Shown here: positions 16,761-25,006 of the stretch, piece after piece
How positions within the stretch are numbered: position 1 is the stretch's first letter
How the letters are laid out: the number at the start of each line of letters is the position of its first letter
NCBI GenBank assembly: GCA_023429785.1
Contig: JAEZDD010000004.1
Coordinates: 62,001 to 126,000 of the forward strand
From: Bacillota bacterium
Lineage (GTDB): Bacteria; Bacillota; Clostridia; Oscillospirales; Ruminococcaceae
Length of the DNA stretch: 64,000 nt
Direction: 5' to 3'
Made by a program: the position numbers and the translations under genes
The notes under the pieces: model-generated
What the model was told of the DNA's origin: nothing
Database searches by the model: none
What the model saw: the letters and a program-made list of their open reading frames with translations, nothing else

Positions 16761-17378
16761 ATGGACGTTAATAATCCAGCAATCAAGGCGAAATTCACTT
16801 ATAATATTTCAAATGATGAAGAAGAGGTTGCTTTTTTGACATATCAGAAAAAATATGTTTTTAAAGGGACGGTTATAAAAAGCATAATTTTCGCTCTTCT
16901 TGCTTGTGTTTTTCTTTTTCAGGCGATAACAAAGCCTGACTATACTTTGGCGTGGGGACTGTTCGGGATATGTCTGGCGTTCATTGCTTTCATATGGTAT
17001 AATCCGTATAAAATCAGAAAAAACCTTTTGCTCGCATTAAAAGAAATTGAAGATGACAGATATGAATTCGAGCTATTTGAGGACTTTTTCTCGATAAGGA
17101 CAATTCTCCCTGACAATAAAACAGAGGAAGAAGCTCTTGACGAAAACCTAAACGGAGAAAAGGCTGAAGAAGAATCAAATGAAATCCCGCCGAGGCTAGT
17201 ATATTTTTATAAAGAGCCTGTTGAGGTAATAAACCACCATAAGCAATTTATAATCATTTTGAAAAAGCAAACGATATATACCTTGCCGAAGCGTTGTATG
17301 ACCGATGATGAAATAAAGGTTTTAGAGGATACCTTCACTGAAAAGATAAATGAATTCTATTTTAAAATAGAAGATTAG
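16761..17378 (+). CDS. Two-TM membrane protein with YcxB-like C-terminal region
   Basis: This 205-residue protein is of unknown function. Residues about 38-80 form two transmembrane helices (IKSIIFALLACVFLFQAI and WGLFGICLAFIAFIWY). They are followed by a cytoplasmic beta-rich region with an acidic insert (about 118-142) and then RLVYFYKEPVEVI and TIYTLPKRCMTDDEI. The pattern of a tyrosine-rich strand followed by xIPKR resembles YcxB-like proteins. The ATG at 16761 has AAAGGAGA upstream. It lies between gyrB and gyrA on the same strand; I know of no reason for a gyrase role. Confidence 0.7.
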   Translation: MDVNNPAIKAKFTYNISNDEEEVAFLTYQKKYVFKGTVIKSIIFALLACVFLFQAITKPDYTLAWGLFGICLAFIAFIWYNPYKIRKNLLLALKEIEDDRYEFELFEDFFSIRTILPDNKTEEEALDENLNGEKAEEESNEIPPRLVYFYKEPVEVINHHKQFIIILKKQTIYTLPKRCMTDDEIKVLEDTFTEKINEFYFKIED

Positions 17379-17381
17379 GGA

Positions 17382-17408
17382 TTGTATATTTTAAAGCTTA
17401 ATATACAA
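17382..17408. promoter_or_regulatory. Perfect inverted repeat upstream of gyrA
   Basis: TTGTATATT (17382-17390) and AATATACAA (17400-17408) form a 9-bp perfect dyad with a 9-nt centre, right after the preceding stop codon and 28 bp before the gyrA start. No T-tract follows, so an operator or mRNA structure is more likely than a terminator. Confidence 0.45.
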
Positions 17409-17435
17409 CTTGTATAAGAAAAGGCGTGATAAAAA

Positions 17436-20039
17436 TTGTTTAATGATAATACTAAAATTATTCCTGTTGATATCGGAAATGAAATGAAAAAGTCATTTCT
17501 TGAATATTCAATGTCGGTAATAGTGGCGCGTGCCTTGCCTGACGTTCGTGACGGATTAAAGCCGGTTCACAGAAGAATTTTATATACAATGTTCGAGGCG
17601 GGGCTGACACCGGACAAGAAATACTTAAAATGTGCGGCAACTGTCGGTGACGTTTTGGGTAAGTATCACCCTCACGGCGACTCGTCTGTTTATGACGCGC
17701 TGGTTCGTATGGCACAGGATTTTTCGCTGAGATATCCTTTGGTTGACGGCCACGGAAATTTCGGAAGCGTTGACGGTGACCCCCCTGCCGCTTATCGTTA
17801 CACAGAAGCGAAGATGGGCAAAATCGCAATAGAAATGCTCACTGATATAAATAAAGAAACAGTCCCCTATGTTTCAAACTATGACGACCGTTTAAAAGAG
17901 CCGGAGGTTCTCCCCTCACGTTTCCCGAACCTTTTGGTGAACGGCTCGACTGGTATTGCTGTCGGAATGGCGACGAATATCCCACCTCATAATTTAGGCG
18001 AGGTTATCGACGGGCTTTCGGCACTGGTTGAAAACCCAGACATTACTCTTGATGAGCTGATGGAGCATATCAAGGGCCCTGACTTCCCGACCGGCGGAAC
18101 AATAATGGGGAAGGTTGGGATTCGTGCGGCTTATGCAACAGGCCGTGGGAAAATCACCCTAAGAGGGAAATCGTGTATTGAAGAAATCAAGGGCAGAAAC
18201 TGCATAATAATAAATGAAATTCCTTATATGGTTAACAAGGCTAGGCTGATAGAGAATATAGCTAATCTTGTTAAGGAAAAGCGTCTTGAGGGGATACATG
18301 ACCTTCGTGACGAATCCGACCGCGACGGAATGCGAATTGTTATCGAGCTAAAAAAGGACGCTATTCCTCAGGTTGTTTTGAACAAGCTGTATTCGTTCAC
18401 ACAGCTTCAGGACACCGTCGGGGTTATAATGCTATCTTTGGTCAACGGCATCCCGAAAATCCTGACGTTGAAACAAATGCTTGAGGAATATCTTGATTTT
18501 CAGGTTGAAATTATTACAAAGAGAACGCTTTATGATTTAAAGAAGGCGAAGGATAGGGCGCACATTCTAGCCGGGCTTGTTATTGCGCTGGATTTTATCG
18601 ACGAGGTAATAAACATAATTCGTTCGTCAAAAACCCCGGCGGAAGCTAAGGGAAGGCTTGTTGAGCGCTTTGAGCTTTCTGAGATTCAGGCTGAGGCTAT
18701 CGCCCAAATGAGATTAATTCAGCTCACCGGACTTGAAAGACAAAAAATTCTCGATGAGATGGCGGCTCTTGAAGCAAAAATTGCCGAGCTTGAGGACATT
18801 CTCGCTAATCACGACAAGATTTTGAAAATAATTATTGACGAAATCAATGAAATAAAACGACGCTTCAATGATGACAGAAGAACAGATATTGAGGCAATAA
18901 GCGGCGAAGTCGATATCGAGGATTTAATCCCTGTCGAGGATTGTGTTGTGACCTATACCAATATCGGATATATCAAGCGACAGCCTGTCGATTCATACAA
19001 GACTCAAAAGCGTGGCGGACGCGGCGTTTCTGGAATGAAACAGCGTGACGAGGATTTTGTCAGCGAGCTGTTTATCAGCTCGACTCACGACAATATTTTA
19101 TTCATAACCAACAAGGGCATAATGTATAAGCTAAAATGCTATGAAATCCCTGAAGGCTCAAAGGCATCCAGAGGGGTTAATGTTATCAATCTTCTTCCCC
19201 TTTCCGAGGGTGAAAAAATTGCGGCAATGATAAATACGGCGAACTTTGACGAAGGAAAGTATGTTATTATTGTTACCAAAAAGGGAATAATCAAGAGGAC
19301 GTCGCTCGCAGCATACAAAAACGTGAGAAAGAACGGGCTTATCGCTATCGGGCTGGCTGACGACGACGAAATCGCCGGAGTAAGAATGACCGACGGGACC
19401 TGTGACGTTATGGTTGCGACCTATAAGGGCATGGTAATCAGAATTAACGAAAATCAGATGAGGCCGCTTTCTCGTTCGGCTCACGGAGTTAAAGCAATAA
19501 AGCTTCGAGATGGCGATAAGGTTGTTTCAATGGCTAGAGTTCGTGACGGGGCGACTGTTCTGACCGTAACTGACAGAGGGCTTGGACGACGCTCATCACT
19601 TGACAGCTATCGTGTCCAGAATCGTGGCGGCTTCGGAATGCTCAACTATAAGGTTTCTGACGAAAAGGGATATGTATGCGGAATTAAGGTTGTCGATGAA
19701 AAGGATGACATTATCCTGATTTCAAACGACGGTGTTGTAATAAGAATTCGTGCCTGTGACGTTCGTGTCATGGGAAGATATGCCAGCGGAGTTCGTGTCA
19801 TGAGAGTTAATGAGGGCGTCAATGTTGTCACCTTCACCAGAGCTGAGCATGAGGAGGACGCCGAAATCGCTGAAATCGAACAGCCGTCCGAGGACGAAAT
19901 CAAGGCAGAGCTTGAAATCGCTCAAAAGGAAGAGCAAAACGAGGTAATCATTGAGGACGTTCTCGAAGAAGAAATTGATGAAATAGAGGAAGCTGACGAT
20001 ATAGAAGAAATTGACGAAAGCTCAGAAGAAAACGAATAG
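17436..20039 (+). CDS. gyrA: DNA gyrase subunit A
   Basis: GyrA carries the DNA cleavage-religation tyrosine and the DNA-wrapping C-terminal beta-pinwheel. It starts at a TTG (17436). The active-site region is AAYRYTEAKM, and the quinolone-resistance region YHPHGDSSVYDALVRMAQDF is present. The GyrA box QKRGGRG (about residues 523-530) shows this is GyrA and not ParC. At 867 residues it is a little longer than usual because of a strongly acidic tail, roughly the last 60 residues, almost all Glu, Asp and Ile. Acidic GyrA tails modulate wrapping in other species. Confidence 0.97.
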   Translation: MFNDNTKIIPVDIGNEMKKSFLEYSMSVIVARALPDVRDGLKPVHRRILYTMFEAGLTPDKKYLKCAATVGDVLGKYHPHGDSSVYDALVRMAQDFSLRYPLVDGHGNFGSVDGDPPAAYRYTEAKMGKIAIEMLTDINKETVPYVSNYDDRLKEPEVLPSRFPNLLVNGSTGIAVGMATNIPPHNLGEVIDGLSALVENPDITLDELMEHIKGPDFPTGGTIMGKVGIRAAYATGRGKITLRGKSCIEEIKGRNCIIINEIPYMVNKARLIENIANLVKEKRLEGIHDLRDESDRDGMRIVIELKKDAIPQVVLNKLYSFTQLQDTVGVIMLSLVNGIPKILTLKQMLEEYLDFQVEIITKRTLYDLKKAKDRAHILAGLVIALDFIDEVINIIRSSKTPAEAKGRLVERFELSEIQAEAIAQMRLIQLTGLERQKILDEMAALEAKIAELEDILANHDKILKIIIDEINEIKRRFNDDRRTDIEAISGEVDIEDLIPVEDCVVTYTNIGYIKRQPVDSYKTQKRGGRGVSGMKQRDEDFVSELFISSTHDNILFITNKGIMYKLKCYEIPEGSKASRGVNVINLLPLSEGEKIAAMINTANFDEGKYVIIVTKKGIIKRTSLAAYKNVRKNGLIAIGLADDDEIAGVRMTDGTCDVMVATYKGMVIRINENQMRPLSRSAHGVKAIKLRDGDKVVSMARVRDGATVLTVTDRGLGRRSSLDSYRVQNRGGFGMLNYKVSDEKGYVCGIKVVDEKDDIILISNDGVVIRIRACDVRVMGRYASGVRVMRVNEGVNVVTFTRAEHEEDAEIAEIEQPSEDEIKAELEIAQKEEQNEVIIEDVLEEEIDEIEEADDIEEIDESSEENE

Positions 20040-20047
20040 ATAAAAAT

Positions 20048-20101
20048 GAGAGGGGGAAATCCCTCAACGAGAGGGGGTAATCCCTCAACGTGAGGGGGAC
20101 C
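20048..20101 (+). repeat. 21-bp tandem repeat, about 2.6 copies
   Basis: The unit GAGAGGGGGAAATCCCTCAA plus C occurs at 20048-20068 and, with one change, at 20069-20089; a partial third copy runs to 20101. Each unit is itself a small dyad (GAGGG...CCCTC). It lies between the gyrA stop and the gyrA terminator. Confidence 0.8.
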
Positions 20102-20134
20102 ATCGAAAGATGAGCTTTCCCCTCTTTAATTTTG

Positions 20135-20175
20135 CTCAAAAAAATAAAGGGAAGCTTTTTAGCTTCCCTTTTAAA
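20135..20175. terminator. Bidirectional terminator between gyrA and the NUDIX gene
   Basis: A 10-bp perfect stem AAGGGAAGCT/AGCTTCCCTT (20147-20156 and 20161-20170) with a TTTT loop is flanked by A-rich sequence on the left and T-rich sequence on the right. It serves gyrA (plus) and the NUDIX gene (minus). Confidence 0.85.
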
Positions 20176-20575
20176 TTATCGCAGATTTTGCTTTCGTGAC
20201 GATACTTCTATCGTTTTCATAGGTGAGGATTGAAGATGCTCGCCCTATTTCAACCCAGCGAATTTCAGCAATTTCCTCCTCCTGGGGAGAATAATCATAA
20301 TTTCTAGCCTTGGCAATAAAGTATACGACAATTTTTTGAGTATCTTTTCTTGGTGAATATGATACGGTTTCACGGAAGGTGGGGTCAATAATCACATCAA
20401 TTCCGGTTTCTTCTTTTATCTCTCGGACTGCTGTTTCTATCTCGGTTTCATTTTCTTCAACATGACCTTTAGGGAAGGACCAGTGACCGCTATTGACATG
20501 CTTTATCAGCAGAATTTCAGTATTCCCGTGAAATTTTCGAAACACAATCGCACCACAGGATTTTTCATTTATCAT
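20171..20575 (-). CDS. NUDIX hydrolase (Ap4A-hydrolase-like)
   Basis: This 134-residue protein carries a complete NUDIX box, with G followed by five residues, Glu, seven residues and REIKEETGI (residues about 37-59). The N-terminus KSCGAIVFRKFHGNTEILLI and HWSFPKGHVE resemble bis(5'-nucleosyl)-tetraphosphatases of Firmicutes. Such enzymes hydrolyse nucleoside diphosphate-X compounds in a Mg2+-dependent way; the exact substrate cannot be told from sequence. It is a single gene with its own RBS (AAAGGAAA), convergent with gyrA. Confidence 0.88.
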   Translation of the reverse strand: MINEKSCGAIVFRKFHGNTEILLIKHVNSGHWSFPKGHVEENETEIETAVREIKEETGIDVIIDPTFRETVSYSPRKDTQKIVVYFIAKARNYDYSPQEEEIAEIRWVEIGRASSILTYENDRSIVTKAKSAII

Positions 20576-20663
20576 CTATCCGTTTCCTTTCTAAAAAATA
20601 AACATTAAATATATTATATCACAAACATTACAAAATGTCTTTATTTTTTTTAAATTAACATAA

Positions 20664-20695
20664 TAAAAAAAGTGTAATATTTCTATTACACTTTT
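20664..20695 (-). terminator. Intrinsic terminator after the 62-residue Cys-rich gene
   Basis: A perfect 12-bp stem (20668-20679 and 20684-20695) with a 4-nt loop is followed on the minus strand by TTTTTTTATTA; the stop codon overlaps the stem. Confidence 0.85.
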
Positions 20696-20882
20696 AATGA
20701 TAACTATTTATATTATATGAAGATATCAGCGAATTGTTGCATATTCCTTTATCACAGTTGCAGTTATTTTTATTCAGGCAATCATATTTTTCCGTATCAT
20801 TAAAGTCGAGAATTTTTTCTATAGCCACATTTTTGGCTAAAATGGGGCAATATTGGTGAATAATAGTTTTGTATCTATCCAT
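20694..20882 (-). CDS. Small cysteine-rich protein of unknown function (62 aa)
   Basis: The frame is supported by AAGGAGG five bases before the ATG and a strong terminator directly at its end. The protein starts MDRYKTIIHQYCPILAKNVA and contains five cysteines, four of them in a short C-x7-C-x-C-x4-C cluster (residues about 35-48) rich in Asn and Lys. No signal peptide or membrane segment is visible. The spacing suggests metal binding but is not a pattern I recognise. It is divergent from the DUF2508 gene across a 125-bp gap. Confidence 0.75.
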   Translation of the reverse strand: MDRYKTIIHQYCPILAKNVAIEKILDFNDTEKYDCLNKNNCNCDKGICNNSLISSYNINSYH

Positions 20883-20921
20883 ACAGGCCTCCTTGTCTAT
20901 CGTACAAAATAGTATAAGTAA

Positions 20922-20950
20922 TTGTATTAATTTTATACGCTGAATATTAT
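20922..20950 (+). promoter_or_regulatory. Probable promoter of the DUF2508-bofA pair
   Basis: TTGTAT (20922-20927) and TATTAT (20945-20950) are spaced by 17 bp, 57 bp upstream of the GTG start. Confidence 0.6.
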
Positions 20951-21007
20951 AGTAATATTTGCCAATTATACTAATATACTATATTGAGAGTCAAAGGAGG
21001 ACTAGCA

Positions 21008-21265
21008 GTGGAGGCATTATTAATTAAAATCCCCTTTCTGTCAGGTTTTTTAAATTTTCCAAAAACGACAAGGGAGCAGGAATATAACAAAAAGGTTATC
21101 GAGGATATAAGAGATGTGAAAATGTCGCTCGAATGCGTCGAGAGCCGATATAACCTGACCAGCGATTCGGATTTGGTTGAGTCACTTATTTATGAGGAAA
21201 GAGCGTTAAAGGCGAAGTACGCATATCTTTTAAGACTGGCGAAAACAAACGGCGTAATTTTTTAA
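21008..21265 (+). CDS. DUF2508 (YaaL-like) family protein
   Basis: The GTG at 21008 has AAAGGAGG 7 nt upstream and gives 85 residues. The core, IEDIRDVKMSLECVESRYNL followed by TSDSDLVESLIYEERALKAK and YAYLLRLAK, matches the YaaL/DUF2508 pattern of a short helical protein. In Firmicutes this gene typically sits directly before bofA, as here. Its function is unknown. Confidence 0.85.
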   Translation: MEALLIKIPFLSGFLNFPKTTREQEYNKKVIEDIRDVKMSLECVESRYNLTSDSDLVESLIYEERALKAKYAYLLRLAKTNGVIF

Positions 21266-21304
21266 AAAGCAACAAGCTTCATATTGAAGGGAGAAAAATT
21301 CAAA

Positions 21305-21556
21305 ATGACATTTTTGATAGTGACAGGAATTTTAACGGGGATAATCATGTGCATTTATTATATTAAATCAAAAAATCCGGTAAAAAATGCTTTTAAGGGA
21401 ATGCTAAGCGGAGCGGTCGCGTTTTTAATAGTATGCTATTTTGGGCATTATATAAATATTAATCTCCCTTTGTCGTTTTTTAATACCGGCGTGTCTTTGA
21501 TTTTGGGAGTTCCGGGAGTAATTTTAATGATAGTCGGGAAATTTATTTTAGTCTGA
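21305..21556 (+). CDS. bofA: BofA-like pro-sigma-K processing inhibitor family membrane protein
   Basis: This 83-residue, very hydrophobic protein has two to three transmembrane helices. Its C-terminus, INLPLSFFNTGVSLILGVPG followed by VILMIVG, resembles the conserved end of BofA, which in Bacillus holds the SpoIVFB protease inactive in the mother-cell membrane. The ATG at 21305 is preferred; GAAGGGAG lies 11 nt upstream, a rather long distance. The neighbour DUF2508 supports the call. The sporulation role in this organism is inferred from family and context. Confidence 0.75.
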   Translation: MTFLIVTGILTGIIMCIYYIKSKNPVKNAFKGMLSGAVAFLIVCYFGHYININLPLSFFNTGVSLILGVPGVILMIVGKFILV

Positions 21557-21669
21557 ATTAAAAAATTTTAAAAAATGAATATCCTTAAAAGTTTAGATAA
21601 TAATAGTATAGGACGCAAAAAGCGTTTGGGTTTGCAAAAAAACTTGCTATTACGGCAGGAGGTGTTAAA

Positions 21670-21876
21670 ATGTTAGACAGGATTGCTCTGTTTCTTGTAA
21701 TAATCGGGGGAATTAACTGGGGACTAATAGGAATATTCAAATTTGACCTTGTTGGATGGCTTTTCGGTGGACAAGAAAGTGTTATCAGCAGAATAGTCTT
21801 TGTTCTAGTTGGTATTTCAGCACTTTGGTGCATTTCTTTATTTTTCAAGCATACAAGACTTCTTGAAAATGATTAA
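21670..21876 (+). CDS. DUF378 family two-TM membrane protein
   Basis: This 68-residue protein has two transmembrane segments: IALFLVIIGGINWGLIGIF (about 5-23) and a second of hydrophobic residues (about 41-60). The motif GGINWGLIG followed by FDLVGWLFGG is diagnostic of DUF378 (YuzA-like) proteins, whose function is unknown. CAGGAGG precedes the ATG. The 113-bp gap before it holds no clear promoter. Confidence 0.88.
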   Translation: MLDRIALFLVIIGGINWGLIGIFKFDLVGWLFGGQESVISRIVFVLVGISALWCISLFFKHTRLLEND

Positions 21877-21911
21877 ACATAGGAAAACCGAATAAGAAAT
21901 ACTTTAATGGG

Positions 21912-21939
21912 TTGAAATGCATTTAACAAAAAGTATAGG
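21912..21939 (+). promoter_or_regulatory. Possible promoter of the candidate RNA upstream of metG
   Basis: TTGAAA (21912-21917) and TATAGG (21934-21939) are spaced by 16 bp. It would start a transcript near 21945 that ends at the terminator at 22066. The -10 is imperfect. Confidence 0.35.
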
Positions 21940-22066
21940 GGGCTGGAATTTCCTCACACCATTAATGAATGGGGTTTGCGAAGTGGTTCTGGTTTTTATG
22001 GCTCCCTGTTCTTTTTTTGTTGTATGAATATAAAAAAAGCCGGCGGGGATAAAACCCTGCTTTTTT
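21925..22066 (+). ncRNA. Candidate structured RNA between DUF378 and metG (unassigned)
   Basis: In the 275-bp gap, AACAAAAAG and AGGGGGC (from 21925 and 21937) can pair with GCTCCCT and CTTTTTTTGTT (about 22001-22022), closing a 57-nt loop that contains CCATT/AATGG. A clean intrinsic terminator follows at 22043-22066. This suggests a short discrete transcript or a metG leader. I looked for T-box, SRP, 6S and riboswitch signatures and could not match any. The existence of an RNA is an inference from structure. Confidence 0.4.
22031..22066 (+). terminator. Intrinsic terminator upstream of metG
   Basis: GCGGGG (22043-22048) pairs with CCCTGC (22055-22060, one G-T pair) and is followed by six T. 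It lies 86 bp before the metG start, so metG probably has its own promoter; a TATAAT at 22108-22113 is a candidate -10 with a weak -35. Confidence 0.75.
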
Positions 22067-22151
22067 GATGTCAAAAATATTGATATTATTCTCATTTTGT
22101 GATAACATATAATAGTTGCAATAATGCAAATATTCTTTAAGGAGGAATAAT

Positions 22152-24095
22152 ATGTCTGAAAAAACATTTTACATCACAACACCGATTTATTACCCGTCGG
22201 GGAATCCGCATATAGGCCACTGTTATACAACTGTTGCCTGTGATTCAATCGCGAGGTATAAGCGAATGCAGGGCTATGATGTAATGTTCCTCACCGGCAC
22301 AGATGAGCACGGACAAAAAATTGAACAAAAAGCCGCTGAAAAGGGCATTACGCCAAAGCAGTATGTCGATGAAATTGTCGAAATTTTCAAAAAGCTTTGG
22401 GGATATATGAACATCAGCTATGACCGATATATAAGGACGACAGACGATTTTCACGTTGAATCAGTCCAGAAAATATTCAAAGAGCTTTATGACAGAGGGT
22501 ATATTTATAAAGGGGAATATTCAGGGAAGTATTGCACCCCTTGCGAATCCTTTTGGACGGAAAGTCAGCTAAACGACGGGAAATGCCCTGAATGCGGGCG
22601 TGATGTAATAGAAGCTAAGGAAGAATCCTATTTCTTTAAAATGTCACAGTTCGCTGACAGAATTGAAGACCTTTTAACAAATACAGATTTTCTCCAGCCG
22701 AAAACTAGAGCTGTCGAGCTGGTTAATAATTTCATTAAACCGGGGCTTGAGGACCTTTGCGTTTCTCGGACGACCTTTAAGTGGGGTATTCCGGTTTCCT
22801 TTGACGAAAAGCATGTGGTGTATGTTTGGATTGACGCTTTGTCAAACTACATTACGGCGCTGGGCTATAAAAACGAAGCCTTTGAGGATTTTGAAAAATT
22901 CTGGCCCGCTGATGTCCACATGGTGGCTAAGGATATTATGAGATTTCACGCAATAATCTGGCCGGCAATGCTCATGGCACTTGAAATACCCTTGCCTAAG
23001 CACTTAGCCGTTCACGGCTGGATAACCTTCAACGGTCAAAAAATGAGCAAGTCGCTCGGCAATGTTGTCGACCCTTTTATCCTCGGTGACAGATATGGCG
23101 CCGATTCAATCAGATATCATATTTTAAGAGAAATGGCTTTGGGCGCTGACAGCTCGTTCTCAAACGAGATAATGATTAACAGGATTAACACCGACCTCGC
23201 GAACGGGCTAGGCAATCTTGTTTCTAGGACTGTCGCCATGGTTGAAAAGTATTTCGGCGGGAGTCTCCCGAGTAATAAGCAGTCGGGCGAATTCGACGAC
23301 GAGCTGATAAAGGCGGCAACATCACTCAGAAGCATTGTTGATAAGTATATTGAAGAAACACAGCTCAATAACGCTTTGATAGAAATCTTCAAGGTGGTTT
23401 CAAAAGCGAATAAGTATATAGATGAAACAGCGCCATGGGTTTTAGCGAAAAATGATGAGAACAAGCCGAGGCTGGCCTGCGTTTTATATAATCTTCTTGA
23501 AACCATCAGAATTGTGTCGACGCTTTTATCCCCTTTCATGCCGACGATAATGCCAAAGGTTTTTGAACAGATTGGCGCTTTGGATATTGACATATCGTAT
23601 AAAAATGCCGGCGAATTCAATGTCCTTTCGCCTAGTGTAACAGTGAAAAAGGGCGAAGTGCTTTTCCCTCGAATTGATGTCGAAAAAGAAATTGAGGAGC
23701 TTAATTCGCTGATTAAGCCAAATATTGAAAATGAAATAACGGAAGAAGCGAAGCCGATTGTTCTCGCAGATGAAATCACCATTGATGACTTTTTTAAGGT
23801 TGAGCTTAGGGTTGCATTGGTTTTAAAATGCGAGGCTGTCCCGAAATCCGACAAGCTTTTATGCCTCCAGCTTGACGACGGAATGGGCGGGCGACAGGTT
23901 GTGTCCGGGATTGCGAAATGGTATAAGCCCGAGGATTTAATCGGAAAAAAGGTAATTGTTGTCGCTAATCTAAAGCCTGTGAAGCTTCGAGGAGTCGAAA
24001 GTCAAGGGATGATTTGTGCCGCCGATATGCCAAACGGAGACGCAATGGTGATTTTCCCCGACCAGTCAATTCCGGTGGGCGCAAAAATACGATAA
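22152..24095 (+). CDS. metG: Methionyl-tRNA synthetase
   Basis: MetRS charges tRNA-Met. The 647-residue protein has the class I motif HIGH as HIGH (residues 20-23, PHIGHCYTT) and KMSKS in NGQKMSKSLGN near 297-301. The zinc-binding CP insert has two CxxC pairs (CTPC and CPEC), and a C-terminal OB-fold tRNA-binding domain covers about 540-647 (FFKVELRVALVLKCEAVPKS). GGAGGAAT precedes the ATG. An isolated upstream hairpin and terminator might be regulatory, but no T-box was recognised. A strong terminator follows. Confidence 0.97.
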   Translation: MSEKTFYITTPIYYPSGNPHIGHCYTTVACDSIARYKRMQGYDVMFLTGTDEHGQKIEQKAAEKGITPKQYVDEIVEIFKKLWGYMNISYDRYIRTTDDFHVESVQKIFKELYDRGYIYKGEYSGKYCTPCESFWTESQLNDGKCPECGRDVIEAKEESYFFKMSQFADRIEDLLTNTDFLQPKTRAVELVNNFIKPGLEDLCVSRTTFKWGIPVSFDEKHVVYVWIDALSNYITALGYKNEAFEDFEKFWPADVHMVAKDIMRFHAIIWPAMLMALEIPLPKHLAVHGWITFNGQKMSKSLGNVVDPFILGDRYGADSIRYHILREMALGADSSFSNEIMINRINTDLANGLGNLVSRTVAMVEKYFGGSLPSNKQSGEFDDELIKAATSLRSIVDKYIEETQLNNALIEIFKVVSKANKYIDETAPWVLAKNDENKPRLACVLYNLLETIRIVSTLLSPFMPTIMPKVFEQIGALDIDISYKNAGEFNVLSPSVTVKKGEVLFPRIDVEKEIEELNSLIKPNIENEITEEAKPIVLADEITIDDFFKVELRVALVLKCEAVPKSDKLLCLQLDDGMGGRQVVSGIAKWYKPEDLIGKKVIVVANLKPVKLRGVESQGMICAADMPNGDAMVIFPDQSIPVGAKIR

Positions 24096-24100
24096 AAAAT

Positions 24101-24126
24101 AACGGGCGTGAAAAGCGCCCGTTTTT
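24101..24126 (+). terminator. Intrinsic terminator after metG
   Basis: AACGGGCG (24101-24108) pairs with CGCCCGTT (24116-24123) and is followed by a T-run. Confidence 0.88.
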
Positions 24127-24159
24127 GCATTAAAAAAATCTAAAGTGGATGGACTTAAT

Positions 24160-24933
24160 ATGTATAAAAATATTTTTGACTCGCATTCGCATTATGACGC
24201 TGAGGCATTTAATGAAGACCGCGGCGAGCTGATTTCTTCAATGGAGGAAAAAGGTGTCTGTGGGATAATTCATGCCTCGACCGATATTATCAGCGCAAAA
24301 AAAGGGATTGAATACGCTGGAAGCTTCAAAAACTTCTACACCTCTGTCGGCATTCACCCTGAATGCGTTGAAGGGCTTTCTGAAAACTATATTGCCGAGC
24401 TTGAAATGCTTGCGAAGCACGATAAGGTCGTCGCTATCGGTGAAATCGGGCTTGACTATTACTGGACGAAGGAAACGAAGGCGGCTCAGCTTGAGGTTTT
24501 TGAGAATCAGCTGAAGCTGGCGCAGAAGCTTGAGCTGCCTGTAATAATTCACTGCCGTGAAGCGACCGAGGATTGCATGAGGCTTTTGAAAAAGTATAAG
24601 CCAAGGGGGGTTGTGCATTGCTTTAGCGGTTCGGCTGAAACAGCGAGAGAAGTAATGCGTCTCGGAATGTATATCAGCTTCACCGGGGTGATTACCTTCC
24701 CGAAATCAATCAAGGCACAGGAGGCGCTTTTGGCGGTTGACGACGACAAGCTTCTTCTCGAAACGGATTGCCCTTATATGGCGCCCGTCCCGAACAGGGG
24801 GAAGAGATGCGATTCGTCGATGATTGCTTTCATGGCGGAAAGGGTCGCCGAGCTAAAAAAAATGTCCGCACAAGAGGTCTTGGACCTGACTTGTGAGAAT
24901 GCGAAGAGGTTATTTGGTGTAAAAATCGTATAA
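24160..24933 (+). CDS. tatD: TatD-family metal-dependent hydrolase (DNase)
   Basis: TatD-type enzymes are TIM-barrel, two-metal hydrolases with DNase activity. The ATG at 24160 (MYKNIFDSHSHYDAEAF) starts the conserved fold with the HSH metal ligands; an in-frame GTG 15 bp earlier has no better RBS. Further ligands lie in AIGEIGLDYYW, PVIIHCREA, GVVHCFSG and LLETDCPYMAP. The length of 257 residues is normal. It lies behind metG, a common Firmicute neighbour, and ends at a bidirectional terminator. Confidence 0.95.
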   Translation: MYKNIFDSHSHYDAEAFNEDRGELISSMEEKGVCGIIHASTDIISAKKGIEYAGSFKNFYTSVGIHPECVEGLSENYIAELEMLAKHDKVVAIGEIGLDYYWTKETKAAQLEVFENQLKLAQKLELPVIIHCREATEDCMRLLKKYKPRGVVHCFSGSAETAREVMRLGMYISFTGVITFPKSIKAQEALLAVDDDKLLLETDCPYMAPVPNRGKRCDSSMIAFMAERVAELKKMSAQEVLDLTCENAKRLFGVKIV

Positions 24934-24972
24934 TACAGCGGTAAATATACTATTTGTATAAACTATAGATAT

Positions 24973-25003
24973 AAAAAAGGTGGAGAATTCTCCACCTTTT
25001 TTT
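24973..25003. terminator. Bidirectional terminator (perfect palindrome) between tatD and the glycosyltransferase
   Basis: GGTGGAGAATTCTCCACC (24979-24996) is a perfect 18-bp palindrome flanked by six A on the left and seven T on the right, so it serves both convergent genes. Confidence 0.88.
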
Positions 25004-25006
25004 GAT

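Noticed and set aside
22080..22113. metG promoter with TATAAT at 22108
   Set aside because: The best -35 at correct spacing (TTATTC) is weak and TTGATA is 22 bp away; mentioned only as a candidate.
21877..22151. T-box or S-box leader before metG
   Set aside because: The T-box sequence (AGGGTGGNACCGCG) and SAM riboswitch core are absent.
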